In this document: in pieces, positions 1 to 9,417 of the stretch
Layout of the letters: each line of letters opens with the position of its first letter
How positions within the stretch are numbered: position 1 is the first letter of the stretch
NCBI GenBank assembly: GCA_033763695.1
Contig: JANRKB010000016.1
Location: 1 to 64,000, forward strand
Reading direction: 5' to 3'
Origin: JANRKB01 sp033763695
GTDB lineage: Bacteria > Planctomycetota > Phycisphaerae > Phycisphaerales > UBA1924
Length of the DNA: 64,000 nt
Program-made: the position numbers and the translations under genes
Notes under the pieces: model-generated
Told to the model about the DNA's origin: nothing
Database searches by the model: none
The model's input: only the letters and a program-made list of their open reading frames with translations

Positions 1-1181
1 TGCATCTCGAACATCGATGCGACGCCGCGCAGCATCAAGATGGCCTTCTTCTCGTCGGGCTCGTCGACCGAGACGACCTGGAAGCGACGCGTCAGTGCGG
101 CGTCCTTCTCAAAGTACTTCTTGTACTCGGCCCATGTCGTGGCGGCGATGGTGCGGAGCGTGCCGCGTGCGAGCGCGGGCTTGAGCAAGTTGGCCGCGTC
201 GTTCTGTCCGGCTTGGCCACCAGCACCGATCAGCGTGTGGGCTTCGTCGATGAAGAGGATGATCGGCTTGGGGCTTTGCTGCACTTCCTCGATGACTTGC
301 TTCAGGCGATTCTCAAACTCGCCCTTCATGCTCGCGCCGGCCTGCAGATCGCTCATGCGGAGTTCACGGAGCGAGACATCCTTGAGCATCGGCGGCACAT
401 CGCCTCGGGCGATGCGGAAGGCGAGACCCTCCACCACCGCCGTCTTGCCGACACCCGGCTCGCCGGTGAGGATGGGGTTGTTCTGGCGACGGCGCATGAG
501 GATGTCGACGCACTGACGGATCTCGTCGTCGCGTCCGACGATGGGGTCGATCTCGCCCGCTTTGGCCGCTTCGACCAGATCACGCGTGAACTTCTTGAGG
601 CCTTCGCTCTTGCCCAGCGCGGCAGGGGCCATCGCGCCGCTGGCTTCGCCGGGCGCGGCGCTCGGCGAAGCGGTCGTGCTGCCATCAACCGGCCCCATGA
701 CGCCTTCGCAGGACTGGGCGACGATCTTGGCGAAGTTCTCGCCCAGATCCTCAGGCTTGATCTTGCCGAACTCGACGCTGATGGAGACGAGCAGGCGGCG
801 AAGTGATTCGTTCTTCACGCCTGCGAAGATCGCGTGGCCGCTGCGCACGCAGTTCTCGCGGAACATGAGGCTCGCGTAGGTCCAGCCGCGCTCAACGATC
901 TCTTCCAGATGCGGCGAGAGATCGCTGATGCTGGTCGCGCCGCGCGGCAGGCGATCAAGCGCCGCGGTGAGATCAGATGCCAACTTCGACGCGTCGACAT
1001 TGAAGTGGCGGATGATGCGATGCAGGTCGCTGTCCTGAAGCTGCACGATCTGGTGCAGCCAATGGACGAGTTCGACGTAAGGGTTGCCGCGGAGCTTGCA
1101 GAAGACCGTGGCGCCTTCGAGGGCCTTGTAGCCCAGAGGGTTGAGTTTGGAGAAGAGTGCCGCTCTGCTGATCTCGCCCAT
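1..1181 (-). CDS. tssH: TssH (ClpV) AAA+ ATPase of the type VI secretion system, partial
   Basis: This is the N-terminal 393 codons; the gene runs off the left edge of the window. ClpV-type unfoldases disassemble contracted TssB/TssC sheaths in the cytoplasm so that subunits can be reused. After a Clp N-domain that begins MGEISRAALFSKLNPLGYKA comes the first AAA domain, with Walker A GEPGVGKT and Walker B ILFIDEAHTLIGAGG. The ATG at 1181 is preceded by a GCGAGG ribosome-binding site. It is the last gene visible in the T6SS run, 86 bases after tssG. The N-terminal region and its position beside tssG favour TssH over housekeeping ClpB. Confidence 0.93.
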   Translation of the reverse strand, partial: MGEISRAALFSKLNPLGYKALEGATVFCKLRGNPYVELVHWLHQIVQLQDSDLHRIIRHFNVDASKLASDLTAALDRLPRGATSISDLSPHLEEIVERGWTYASLMFRENCVRSGHAIFAGVKNESLRRLLVSISVEFGKIKPEDLGENFAKIVAQSCEGVMGPVDGSTTASPSAAPGEASGAMAPAALGKSEGLKKFTRDLVEAAKAGEIDPIVGRDDEIRQCVDILMRRRQNNPILTGEPGVGKTAVVEGLAFRIARGDVPPMLKDVSLRELRMSDLQAGASMKGEFENRLKQVIEEVQQSPKPIILFIDEAHTLIGAGGQAGQNDAANLLKPALARGTLRTIAATTWAEYKKYFEKDAALTRRFQVVSVDEPDEKKAILMLRGVASMFEM

Positions 1182-1267
1182 GGAATGCCTCGCAGAAACT
1201 CGCGTGTGGTGGTCCGTGTGAATCGCGATGCGCAGTCGCTCATCGCGTTGTTGATGCGTTCAGTGCG

Positions 1268-2470
1268 TCAGTTGCCCACGCCCTCGCCGCGTGAGGCCAT
1301 GTCATCCGGATCGCGGCCGGGTTCGAGCTTGCCCAGCCAGGTCGTGAAGCCAAGTCGTCCCTGCCTGCCGAGCAGCGTGCGAGGCACTTCGGTGTGCCGC
1401 AGGACAAGCCGGGCTTCCCACGCCATCTCGCGACCCAGGTAGAGCGCGAGAATTGAGCGGAGCCGCTTGTCGAGTGTCGCGCCGGGAAGAAGCTTCTCGT
1501 ACTGTGCCAGCCCCATCGGACCCAGGCGCAACGCGATCTTGCTCTGGCACTCCCACACACGTGCGCCGACAATCGTCGTGCGACCAAGCTCGCACGACGC
1601 GCGGCCCGCACCGAGACGGCAGTGATACTCCGTGGGAAGTTCGAGCCAATCACCGACGAACTCGCGCACGCTGCACTCGACGCCAAGATCGTCGCGAATG
1701 ATGGCGCGAACGCCCTCGGCGTTCTTCACCTGCGGCGCGAGACGCCCGCTGTAGTGCAGCTTGGCTTCGTCGGGCCAGTCATCGCGATCGAGCAGCGACG
1801 AAGTGCCCAGGCCGATGAGGCTGGCAACGTAGCTGCCGTAGCGGTCTTCTTCGGGTCGCCCCAGAGCGCGGCGGTCATAGCTGACCGGCATCGAGTTGAT
1901 GGCCCACGCGCGATAGAAGAGGCTGACCATCCGATGGTTGAAGATGTCGAGGAAGCGTGCGAACGTCGAGTCTTGGAAATGCCGCTCGCGTTGACGTGCA
2001 AACTCCGTCAAATGCAGCGGCATCGGGCCGTTGGGTCCGAGCAGGCCCATGAAGTTGACGTAGAGGCGCGTGGGCTTTTGGCCCGGCGCGCCGATCGTGC
2101 TCTGGTCGCCGCCGGGTGAACCGACGACGCCGCGTTCGAGTGCGGCGAGCGTGCTGGGTGCAAAGGCGAGCGACGGTTGCTGCGAGAAACGCACCGGGTC
2201 CTGATGCGCGTAGTTGGACTTGCCGAAGCCGGGCACGCCGCGTGCGTCCCCCACTGCCGAGCCGACGGCGGCCTCCATGCGGCGCACGGCGGCGAAGAAA
2301 TCGTGGGCCCAGGGCTTGCCCGCAAGGTCACGCAGAAGGTCTTCAAGTTCAGGCGAGGCGGTCCATGCGCCCGGAGCGGCGTTGGCGCGCGGCGTCCCCG
2401 AGGGCGAACGGCCCTCGCGAGCGAGCAAGTCGCTCAGAGGATCGGTCGATCGCCCAGTTGGGCCGCCCAT
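1268..2470 (-). CDS. tssG: TssG, type VI secretion baseplate subunit
   Basis: TssG (ImpH/VasB family, about 400 residues here) forms the baseplate wedge with TssE, TssF and TssK in the cytoplasm. The family signature GLLGPNGPMPLHLTE lies at residues 142-156, followed by FLDIFNHRM at 173-181. The first 40 residues are a Ser/Pro/Ala-rich extension. The ATG at 2470 has GGGAG about 8 bases upstream. The start lies inside the end of tssF (37-base overlap), so the two are very probably translationally coupled and made in fixed ratio. Confidence 0.95.
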   Translation of the reverse strand: MGGPTGRSTDPLSDLLAREGRSPSGTPRANAAPGAWTASPELEDLLRDLAGKPWAHDFFAAVRRMEAAVGSAVGDARGVPGFGKSNYAHQDPVRFSQQPSLAFAPSTLAALERGVVGSPGGDQSTIGAPGQKPTRLYVNFMGLLGPNGPMPLHLTEFARQRERHFQDSTFARFLDIFNHRMVSLFYRAWAINSMPVSYDRRALGRPEEDRYGSYVASLIGLGTSSLLDRDDWPDEAKLHYSGRLAPQVKNAEGVRAIIRDDLGVECSVREFVGDWLELPTEYHCRLGAGRASCELGRTTIVGARVWECQSKIALRLGPMGLAQYEKLLPGATLDKRLRSILALYLGREMAWEARLVLRHTEVPRTLLGRQGRLGFTTWLGKLEPGRDPDDMASRGEGVGN

Positions 2471-4404
2471 CGCATGATCTCCCCTCGATCAACCGTCTTG
2501 ACCACTGTCTCCGTGAAGGAGTTCACCGAGACATACCGCGCAAAGAACTGTTCAAGCACCGCGCCGAGCAGGAACGCGCCGCTACCCGTCAGCGCGATGT
2601 CGTCCAGCGTCACCGTCACTTCAAGCCCGCGCCCGAACGCGATCGGACCAGGGTTCGAGAGCTCGCCCGTCGGGATGCGGCGCACCACCGGACGATGCGT
2701 CACGCTGCGCACCGACTCGACCTGCTTGCGTACCACCGCGTCATTCGAGTCGGCGTACAGCCGGAGCAGATCGCGCAAACCCGCGGCACCGGCGTCGCGC
2801 CCGCCGTCACGACCATGCTCCGACTCATCCTCCGAAAGCGAAAGATGGTTGAGCGACAGGTGACTGACGAGGCGCCACGCCGTCTCGCCTTCCGCATGAC
2901 TCGGCTTGGGTGGTGTCGGACCGGCGACCACACGCACGCCCGTCACCGGCGCACCAATCTCGAGCGAGAAGTCCGTGCGGCCTTTGCCGACGGGCATCTG
3001 GATGGGCAGGTCGCGGTTGGTGCACAGCGCATCCACGCCGAGCTGCGCGAGTTCGGTGCCATACGGCACGGCATGGGCATCAACGAGTGAAAGCGAAAGC
3101 TCGCTGCCCGCGTAGCTCGATCGCGCACGTCCGAGGCGCTCACGCTCGGAGAGCACGCGCGACTGGCGAGAGACGGCGTAGTACACGCCGTGCACATCGC
3201 CCTCGCGGGCGGCGAAGAACGGCTTGAACTCTCGCGTGTCCTCGCCGCGCGAGCCGTAGCCCTCGACGCTGGTGACGCGATAGACCTCAAAATCCAGAGG
3301 CTTGGTGCGATCGGGGATGACCTGGAACTCCGACGCGCGATCGCTCACCATGATGCGATCGCAGCGCTTGGGGAACAGGTTGATCGCGGGCGTGCAATAG
3401 GGTGCAAAGTGTCCGGCATTCACGACGCCTTCAAGCTGCGGGTCGTCGTCGTCGAGCAGGATGATCACTTCAAGACGCGGCGCAGTGATGCGGCGGATGG
3501 CTTCGTTGAGAGAGCGACCCGCGGGGCTTGCCGCACCGCCGATGCCGACAAACATGAACCGCTGCGGGAACGCGAAGTACTCGTGCAGCAGGCGATAGCC
3601 CTGAAAGCTGCGCGCGTCGTAGGGCAGCAGCGCCTCGGACGCGGCGAACCCCACGCGGCGCATGACGCTCTTGTCGAGGCGCACCGCCTGATTCGCGTCG
3701 TGACGCGCGTTGCCCTCGCGATAGGGGCGCACGATGACACCCGCGCAGTGACCAAGAAGCTGTTCATACAGCCGCGGCGGCGTGCCCTCGGAGCCCTTGA
3801 GGAAGAAGACCAGATCGTTGATCGCGGTCTTGTCGAACGTCATGCCCGTCGGCAGCGCGAGGACAAGACGAACAGCGGCTCGCGCGCGTGGCAGCGGGCG
3901 ACCATCGCTGGAGCGGGCATCCGTGTCGGGCAGTTGCACCGCGCCGAGATCGCGGCCGTGGTACGCCGCCGTTTCGACGCGATAGGGCCACAGCGTCAGA
4001 TCGTGCGCGGTGCGATACTCGCACGGTGTGAGTTCGCCCTTGCCGCTGCTGCTCCGCATCACCGTGCCGCGCGGCACGCGATAGCCGTCGGCGAGGCCGC
4101 CCTCGGCGTAATCGGGCTCGAACTGCGCGACGGCCATCGACGGCGTCGGCGCGAGATAGTGCGGGAAGACAGTCTCAAGCAGATTCTGCGTGAAGCGCGG
4201 GAACTCGGCATCGAGCTTCATCTGCACGCGGGCCGCGAGAAACGCGAAGCCCTCCAGCAGACGCTCGACGTACGGATCGGCGCACGGGAAATCTTCGATC
4301 GCGAGTCGCCCGGCGATCTTCGGAAACTCGCGCGCGAACTCCTGGGCCACGGATTGCAGGTGGCGGAGTTCGCGGTCGTAATAGCGCAGCAGCCGCGGAT
4401 CCAC
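2434..4404 (-). CDS. tssF: TssF, type VI secretion baseplate subunit
   Basis: TssF (ImpG/VasA family) is the largest baseplate wedge protein. At 656 residues it is close to the usual length. Its N-terminus (MDPRLLRYYDRELRHLQ, then EFAREFPKIAGRL and DPYVERLLEGFAFLAAR) is the highly conserved TssF opening, followed by ETVFPHYLAPTPSMAV near residues 77-92. Only 5 bases separate its ATG from the tssE stop, and its 3' end overlaps tssG, which gives the common tssE-F-G order. Confidence 0.95.
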   Translation of the reverse strand: MDPRLLRYYDRELRHLQSVAQEFAREFPKIAGRLAIEDFPCADPYVERLLEGFAFLAARVQMKLDAEFPRFTQNLLETVFPHYLAPTPSMAVAQFEPDYAEGGLADGYRVPRGTVMRSSSGKGELTPCEYRTAHDLTLWPYRVETAAYHGRDLGAVQLPDTDARSSDGRPLPRARAAVRLVLALPTGMTFDKTAINDLVFFLKGSEGTPPRLYEQLLGHCAGVIVRPYREGNARHDANQAVRLDKSVMRRVGFAASEALLPYDARSFQGYRLLHEYFAFPQRFMFVGIGGAASPAGRSLNEAIRRITAPRLEVIILLDDDDPQLEGVVNAGHFAPYCTPAINLFPKRCDRIMVSDRASEFQVIPDRTKPLDFEVYRVTSVEGYGSRGEDTREFKPFFAAREGDVHGVYYAVSRQSRVLSERERLGRARSSYAGSELSLSLVDAHAVPYGTELAQLGVDALCTNRDLPIQMPVGKGRTDFSLEIGAPVTGVRVVAGPTPPKPSHAEGETAWRLVSHLSLNHLSLSEDESEHGRDGGRDAGAAGLRDLLRLYADSNDAVVRKQVESVRSVTHRPVVRRIPTGELSNPGPIAFGRGLEVTVTLDDIALTGSGAFLLGAVLEQFFARYVSVNSFTETVVKTVDRGEIMRWAAQLGDRPIL

Positions 4405-4409
4405 GTCGC

Positions 4410-4916
4410 CTACACCCCTTTACCTTCCGCGATCTCGCAGCGACCGGTTTCAAGGTCGAGCGAGGTGCGTACGAACAATGCCTCGGGCATCGGCAGTGGC
4501 AGAATGTCGCCCTCGATCTCCAGTGAGATCACCGATTGCCCGTCTTCCTCCAGCGCCTCGACCGAGCGCACCGCGAGCGTGCGTGCAACGACGCGCGGCT
4601 CAAACGCGCGGATCGCGCTGAGCACCATGTCTTCCAGCTTCTCCGCGCCCACCGCGGTCGTCGTCTGCCCCGCCAGATCGGGCATGCCGTAGTTCAGCAC
4701 GCTCCGCGCAACCAGCGGGAAATCCCAGATCTCGTCGGTCGTCGGTCGCGCCCCAGCGTTGAGCAACCATGACAGATCGCGCAGCACCGCCTCACGCAGC
4801 GCACGCATCGTCATGACGCGCCGATCGCGACTCTCGACGCGCACCCGCGGCTCATCGTCGGTGAGACGATCAAGCAGCGAGGGCTGAAGCCGATCTGTCG
4901 TGGTGAGTTCCGCCAT
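4410..4916 (-). CDS. tssE: TssE, gp25-like baseplate subunit
   Basis: TssE belongs to the gpW/gp25 family, the baseplate protein that initiates sheath polymerisation. The chosen ATG at 4916 gives a 168-residue protein that opens like the family (MAELTTTDRLQPSLLDRLTD). The frame extends to a GTG at 4970, but that would add 18 basic residues that do not look like TssE. Neither start has a clear Shine-Dalgarno site. The middle carries the typical helix (REAVLRDLSWLLNA) and the stretch NYGMPDLAG. It is the first gene of the tightly packed tssE-F-G-H segment. Confidence 0.9.
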   Translation of the reverse strand: MAELTTTDRLQPSLLDRLTDDEPRVRVESRDRRVMTMRALREAVLRDLSWLLNAGARPTTDEIWDFPLVARSVLNYGMPDLAGQTTTAVGAEKLEDMVLSAIRAFEPRVVARTLAVRSVEALEEDGQSVISLEIEGDILPLPMPEALFVRTSLDLETGRCEIAEGKGV

Positions 4917-5004
4917 GGGACGAATCTTGCGTCTGAACCGGTTTCTCGTCGTGCGTGCGTCACTCGGCACCTTCTTTAAGAGCCGAGATCGTCAAGACTG
5001 CGTT

Positions 5005-5982
5005 TCAGGACTTGGGCGCGTGCCCGGTGCTGGAAAGACCAAGCCCCATGCTTGAAGGCGATGCGTTGCCCGTTTCTGCGGCGTTGTTGTCAGCGCCGGC
5101 TTCCTTGGGGTTGGAGAGGCGAATGAGACGCGTCTCCATGATGGCATGCTCGCCGGCGTCGGTCATCCACATGCGCTGGCCGCGTGCGAGGAAGACGCCG
5201 GATGCGGGCTCGTCGTAGTTGGTCTCGCGTGCGAGGCGCTCGTTGGCGCTGCCGCCTTCGCTGCCGGCGTAACGCGTCGGGATCAATCCAACCTGCGACG
5301 CGCCTGTGGTCCATGTGAAGTTCGCGGGTGTCCACACAACATCGCGCAGGTCCGCGGGCGCCTCGAGCTTGATCTCAAGGATCCGCGACATCGGGATCCA
5401 GTAGTAGCGACCCTCGACCACGGCCTCGATGATTGGGCCAAGCCGCGAGTCGGCGTCGGCGATCCATTCAAACGTATGACGCGTGCCCTTGGGGGCCTCG
5501 GCCTTGGGCGCACCTTTGTCTGGACGCACATCGCTGGCGGCGGCCTTCGCCGCGGCTTGCGCGTCGGCGATCCAGATCTCCCCAGCGGAACCGGGGGCGG
5601 CATCGAGCGCCTTGTTCCGCAGGTCTTCGGCGGCGGCGTGCTCGCCGCGGGCCGTGTGCTGGGCAGCCTGCACCAGCCAGCCAATCCACTCTTCGGGCTT
5701 GCCAAGCACCAGCGGCGTGCGCTTGCCCGCGAAGACATCCGAGCGAAGCGCTTCGCACATGATGCCCTGGCGGCAAACCTGTGCCATCAGCAGGTTCTTG
5801 GGGTCAAGCTGCGCGGCGACGTCGAGCTGCGTCATCGCGCGCTTCCACTCGCCGCGGACACTGAGCAGTTGAAAGAGGAAGACGCGGAGCTTGGCGTCTT
5901 CGGGGCGCGCGCGAACTTGCTCCTGGAGGGCGGCCAGGGCTTCGTCAAGTTTCCCTTGTTTCACCAGCAGTTCGGCCTGCAT
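5005..5982 (-). CDS. tagJ: TagJ/ImpE family T6SS accessory protein
   Basis: This 325-residue protein has a TPR-like N-terminal half (residues 2-60, repeated helical pairs such as GKLDEALAALQEQVRARPED). Its C-terminal half carries the family hallmark DADSRLGPIIEAVVEGRYYW at about 176-195. TagJ/ImpE/SciE proteins bind the N-terminus of the sheath protein TssB and modulate ClpV-driven sheath recycling. The ATG at 5982 is favoured over the GTG one codon upstream because AAAGG lies 6 bases before it. It sits between hcp and tssE. Confidence 0.9.
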   Translation of the reverse strand: MQAELLVKQGKLDEALAALQEQVRARPEDAKLRVFLFQLLSVRGEWKRAMTQLDVAAQLDPKNLLMAQVCRQGIMCEALRSDVFAGKRTPLVLGKPEEWIGWLVQAAQHTARGEHAAAEDLRNKALDAAPGSAGEIWIADAQAAAKAAASDVRPDKGAPKAEAPKGTRHTFEWIADADSRLGPIIEAVVEGRYYWIPMSRILEIKLEAPADLRDVVWTPANFTWTTGASQVGLIPTRYAGSEGGSANERLARETNYDEPASGVFLARGQRMWMTDAGEHAIMETRLIRLSNPKEAGADNNAAETGNASPSSMGLGLSSTGHAPKS

Positions 5983-6017
5983 CACACCCTTTCGATTCAG
6001 TCGTTCATTGGTCGCGG

Positions 6018-6539
6018 TCAGTCATCACGCGGCACATGATCCATCGCCATCGCTTGCCCGCCGCCCATGCCGGACTTGACGTCCACCTGGAAGGTGGTGA
6101 ACTCGATGGAGTTGTAGATCATGCGGATGGTTTCTTGCATCCGGTCGTAGCCCTCAGATTCATGATTCACGGTGGTGATGACGGCGTCGGTGAGCTTGAT
6201 GTTGATGATCGGTCGGGTCACACCCGCGAGGGACGAGGAGGCCTGCGCGGCGATCGTCACTTCGACGCTGGAAAGCACCTCATGGGTAAACATGGCGTGA
6301 AGCAGCATCGCCGTCACGAAGTCAGCATCGCGGCGGATCACCAACGGATGATGGACACGGCGTCCGCTGACCTTGCTTCGCTTTTCGAGGTCTTGGAACG
6401 CGAGAGATTCCATCGCGCCGTCGATGCCCCATGAGAGGGCGCGGACCACAATCTGATCGACGTACGGCTGCTGGCGGCAGAGACCCTTGATCTCTCCTTG
6501 AAGCCTGCCTTTCAATTTCATGTACGCTTCAAACGCCAC
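6018..6539 (-). CDS. Hcp-family tube protein, divergent copy
   Basis: A 173-residue Hcp-like protein. Hcp hexamers stack into the inner tube that the T6SS sheath expels. The GTG start at 6539 gives the Hcp-like opening MAFEAYMKLKG and has AAGG 8 bases upstream; an ATG six codons later is possible but loses that opening. Other Hcp-like features are the beta-rich core with RRVHHPLVIRRDAD and the C-terminal tube-fold strands. It differs strongly from the hcp 111 bases upstream, so the locus encodes two tube-type proteins. One may be a specialised, cap or effector-carrier subunit (inference). Confidence 0.82.
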   Translation of the reverse strand: MAFEAYMKLKGRLQGEIKGLCRQQPYVDQIVVRALSWGIDGAMESLAFQDLEKRSKVSGRRVHHPLVIRRDADFVTAMLLHAMFTHEVLSSVEVTIAAQASSSLAGVTRPIINIKLTDAVITTVNHESEGYDRMQETIRMIYNSIEFTTFQVDVKSGMGGGQAMAMDHVPRDD

Positions 6540-6650
6540 GGTCCACCGCCTTCTTCAGAGGAATCGTGGCCGTGGTCTGTCGACGACGGCCGCGAGAAAG
6601 ACTTTCACCGCGTCGCTCCGCGCCCCGGCGCGGGACGACGCGTCGACTGA

Positions 6651-7148
6651 TCAGCCGCCCTTGTTCTCGACGGTGCTCCACCACTTGGTGACCTTGCCGC
6701 CGGCCTTGCCGGTCTTGTGGTCGGTCTCGGTGTATTCCCAGGTGATCTTGCCGTAGTTGAACGAGGCTTCCTCAAGCGGCAACGTGTCCCCGCCCTTGCT
6801 CGAGCCACCCGGGCGAACCGACGTGACAAGCACGTCTTCCATGTCGTACTTCATGTACTCCTGCTTGTCGCCGGTTGCACGATTGAGGGTCATCGTGACC
6901 TTCTTGATGTGCGTGCCGTTGGAGCAGAAGAGGGCAAGAACCGGCGACGCCTTGTCGAGCGTCTTGACGATGGAGAAGTCGGCGTGATCGGTGCGGCCGG
7001 CCGAGCGAGCGCCGCCGGAGGAGTTGGAGCCGCCGCCGGTCTGATGCAGGCCGTGGCTGTAAGAAAGTACTTCGATCCAGTCCTTGTGTTTGCTGTCGGT
7101 GCTCTCGCCGGGCACGCCGTCGATCTTGAGGAATGCGTCAAAAGGCAT
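6651..7148 (-). CDS. hcp: Hcp, type VI secretion tube protein
   Basis: A 165-residue Hcp1-type protein opening MPFDAFLKIDGVPGESTDSK, a classic Hcp N-terminus, then DWIEVLSYSHGL and the C-terminal strand ITWEYTETD. The protein forms the expelled inner tube. The ATG at 7148 is set by a strong AAGGAG site 9 bases upstream; the open frame continues further upstream without supporting features. A Ser/Gly-rich insertion (TGGGSNSSGGARSAGR) sits in the loop after the first strands. It follows tssC by 145 bases and is probably co-transcribed or highly expressed from an extra promoter. Confidence 0.95.
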   Translation of the reverse strand: MPFDAFLKIDGVPGESTDSKHKDWIEVLSYSHGLHQTGGGSNSSGGARSAGRTDHADFSIVKTLDKASPVLALFCSNGTHIKKVTMTLNRATGDKQEYMKYDMEDVLVTSVRPGGSSKGGDTLPLEEASFNYGKITWEYTETDHKTGKAGGKVTKWWSTVENKGG

Positions 7149-7293
7149 GAGTCGTCTCCTTGGTGCACGGCCCGCGCGCCGACATCGGCGGGCGTTCCGG
7201 ACACGCGATCTTTCAAACAGGCGAGGCACTCCCCCCGCCCCTTCCAAGCGCCCGCGCGGGCTTTCGCACGCGTCGGGCGACCACGAGACCTGT

Positions 7294-8784
7294 TTAGCCG
7301 CCGCCCTTCTGCGACGGGAGCTTGCTGACCAGCCGCAGCGAAGCGGTGAGGCCTTCGAGCTGGTAGTGCGGTCGGAGGAAGAACTTGGCGGAGTAGTAAC
7401 CGGGGTTCCCGGGCACTTCCTCGACCTTCACCTCAGCCGCGGCCAGCGGGTACTTGGCCCGCACTTCTTCAGACGCATTCGGATCACTGGTCACATACTG
7501 CATGATCCAGTTGTTGAGCCACGTCTCCATGTCGGCGCGCTCCTTGAACGAGCCGATCTTGTCACGCACCATGCACTTGAGGAAGTGCGCGAAGCGACAG
7601 GTCGCGAACAGGTAGGGCAGGCGCGAGCCGAGCTGATCGTTCGCCGTCGCGTCCGGATCGCTGTACTCCGCGGGCTTATGCGCCGACTGAGCACCGACGA
7701 ACACGGAGTAATCGGTGTTCTTCCAGTGGCTCAGGGGCATCATGCCGTTCTTCGCGAGTTCGGCCTCGCGACGATCGGTGATGGCGATCTCGGTCGGACA
7801 CTTCATGTCCACGCCGCCGTCATCGGTCGGGAAGGTGTGAACCGGCAGGCCCTCGACCATACCGCCCGACTCCACGCCGCGGATGCGCGAGCACCAGCCG
7901 TAGAGCTTGAACGAGCGGGTGATGTTGACACCCATCGCGAACGCCGCGTTCGCCCAGGTGTACTTGTCGTGCCTGGCGCCTTCGGTCTCTTCCTCGAACG
8001 CGAACTCCTCCACCGGGCTGGTCTTGGCGCCGTAGGGAATACGGGCCAGGAAGCGCGGCATCGTGAGGCCGACATAACGCGAATCTTCGCTGTCGCGGAA
8101 CGAGCGCCACTGGGCATACTCGGCGGACTGGAAGATCTTCGTCAGGTCGCGCGGGTTGGAGAGTTCCTGCCACGACTCCATGTTCATCAGCCCCGGGCCC
8201 GCGGCCGTGATGAACGGCGCGTGAGCTGCGGACGCGATCTGAGACATGCCCTGGAGGATCTCCATCTTGGGCGGCGTCTGATCAAAGTAGTAGTCGCCGA
8301 TGATCGCGCCAAAGGGCTGGCCACCGGGCATGCCGAACTCATCTTCGTACAGCTTCTTGAAGAGCGGCGACTGATCCCAAGCAGTGCCCTTGAACTTGGC
8401 AACGGTCTTGGAAAGCTCCTTCTCGGAGATGTTGAAGACGCGGATCTTGAGCGTCTCGTCGGTCTCGGTGTTGTTCACGAGGTACGCGAGGCCGCGCCAC
8501 GACGCTTCCAGCTTCTGGAAGTCGGGGTGGTGCAGAATCTCGTTCACCTGCGCGGTGAGCATCTTGTCCAACGCCGCGATCAAGCCCTCGATGGTCTTGA
8601 CGGCGTCATCGCTGATCGTCGCGACGCCGGCGAGCGCCTGCTCGGCCAGGGTCATGACGGCCTGTTGAATGGCTGCGTTGGCGTTGCTCGTCTTGGGCTT
8701 GAACTCCTTGTTCAGGAGTGCCTCGAGCGAGTTGCCTTCCAACTGGATTTCAGACGGCAGCAGAGAACCTTGTGCTTCAGCCAT
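7294..8784 (-). CDS. tssC: TssC (VipB), T6SS contractile sheath large subunit
   Basis: At 496 residues this is standard length for TssC, which with TssB polymerises into the contractile sheath around the Hcp tube. Family motifs include HHPDFQKLEASWRGLAYLV (about 105-123), GAIIGDYYFDQ and FLARIPYG. The ATG has AAGGAGGG about 9 bases upstream, inside the end of tssB. The 8-base overlap with tssB indicates coupled translation of the two sheath subunits. Confidence 0.97.
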   Translation of the reverse strand: MAEAQGSLLPSEIQLEGNSLEALLNKEFKPKTSNANAAIQQAVMTLAEQALAGVATISDDAVKTIEGLIAALDKMLTAQVNEILHHPDFQKLEASWRGLAYLVNNTETDETLKIRVFNISEKELSKTVAKFKGTAWDQSPLFKKLYEDEFGMPGGQPFGAIIGDYYFDQTPPKMEILQGMSQIASAAHAPFITAAGPGLMNMESWQELSNPRDLTKIFQSAEYAQWRSFRDSEDSRYVGLTMPRFLARIPYGAKTSPVEEFAFEEETEGARHDKYTWANAAFAMGVNITRSFKLYGWCSRIRGVESGGMVEGLPVHTFPTDDGGVDMKCPTEIAITDRREAELAKNGMMPLSHWKNTDYSVFVGAQSAHKPAEYSDPDATANDQLGSRLPYLFATCRFAHFLKCMVRDKIGSFKERADMETWLNNWIMQYVTSDPNASEEVRAKYPLAAAEVKVEEVPGNPGYYSAKFFLRPHYQLEGLTASLRLVSKLPSQKGGG

Positions 8785-9289
8785 TGGCGTTGCCCTCCTT
8801 CTTGGGCGCGGACGCCAGAGCCTTCAGCAGGGCCGGGTCGCTCATCACTTTGCCGATCAGTTCTTCAGCGCCGCTCTTGCCGTCCATATAGGTCAGCAGG
8901 TTGGCGAGCTGCGTACGAGCCTCGAGCAGCTTGGCGAGGGGTTCAACCTTCTTGGCGATCGCCGCCGGGCTGAAGTCGTCCATGCTCTCGAACGTCAGGT
9001 CCACCGCGACGTTGCCGTCGCCGGTGAGCTTGTTGGGCACCTGGAACGCGACGCGCGGCTTCATCGACTTCATGCGCTCGTCGAAGTTGTCCACGTCGAT
9101 CTCAAGGAACTTGCGATCCGCGACCGCGGGCAGCGGCTCGGCGGGCTTGCCCGACAGGTCGGACATCACGCCCATCACGAACGGCAGGTTCACCTTCTTC
9201 TCAGCGCCGTACAGCTCCAAGTCATACTCGATCTGGACGCGGGGCGCTCGGTTGCGCTGGATGAACTTTTGACTGTTTGCTTTGCCCAT
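8777..9289 (-). CDS. tssB: TssB (VipA), T6SS contractile sheath small subunit
   Basis: This 170-residue sheath subunit opens MGKANSQKFIQRNRAPRVQI and has the conserved stretch VNLPFVMGVMSDLSG, both diagnostic of TssB. Its C-terminal helix is the site that ClpV and TagJ recognise in known systems; both partners are encoded downstream. AGGAG lies 9 bases before the ATG. The gene overlaps tssC by 8 bases. A gap of 128 bases separates it from tssA. Confidence 0.97.
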   Translation of the reverse strand: MGKANSQKFIQRNRAPRVQIEYDLELYGAEKKVNLPFVMGVMSDLSGKPAEPLPAVADRKFLEIDVDNFDERMKSMKPRVAFQVPNKLTGDGNVAVDLTFESMDDFSPAAIAKKVEPLAKLLEARTQLANLLTYMDGKSGAEELIGKVMSDPALLKALASAPKKEGNANG

Positions 9290-9417
9290 GATTCACGGCT
9301 CCTATCGCACCCCGAGCCGGTCGGCCCGGTGCACCCACAAACGCTGCTCCGACGCATGGAGTCGCGCCCGCCGTGGCCTTCTCAAGAAAGACACAACGAC
9401 CGTTTCCATGCGCTGGT

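Noticed and set aside
2645..2675. A GGTTCGAG stretch resembling a tRNA T-loop
   Set aside because: No acceptor stem, anticodon arm or CCA can be built around it; it lies inside tssF.
7084..8973. A 629-codon open frame opposite tssC and hcp
   Set aside because: It spans three real genes on the other strand and their gap; no motif and no ribosome-binding site.
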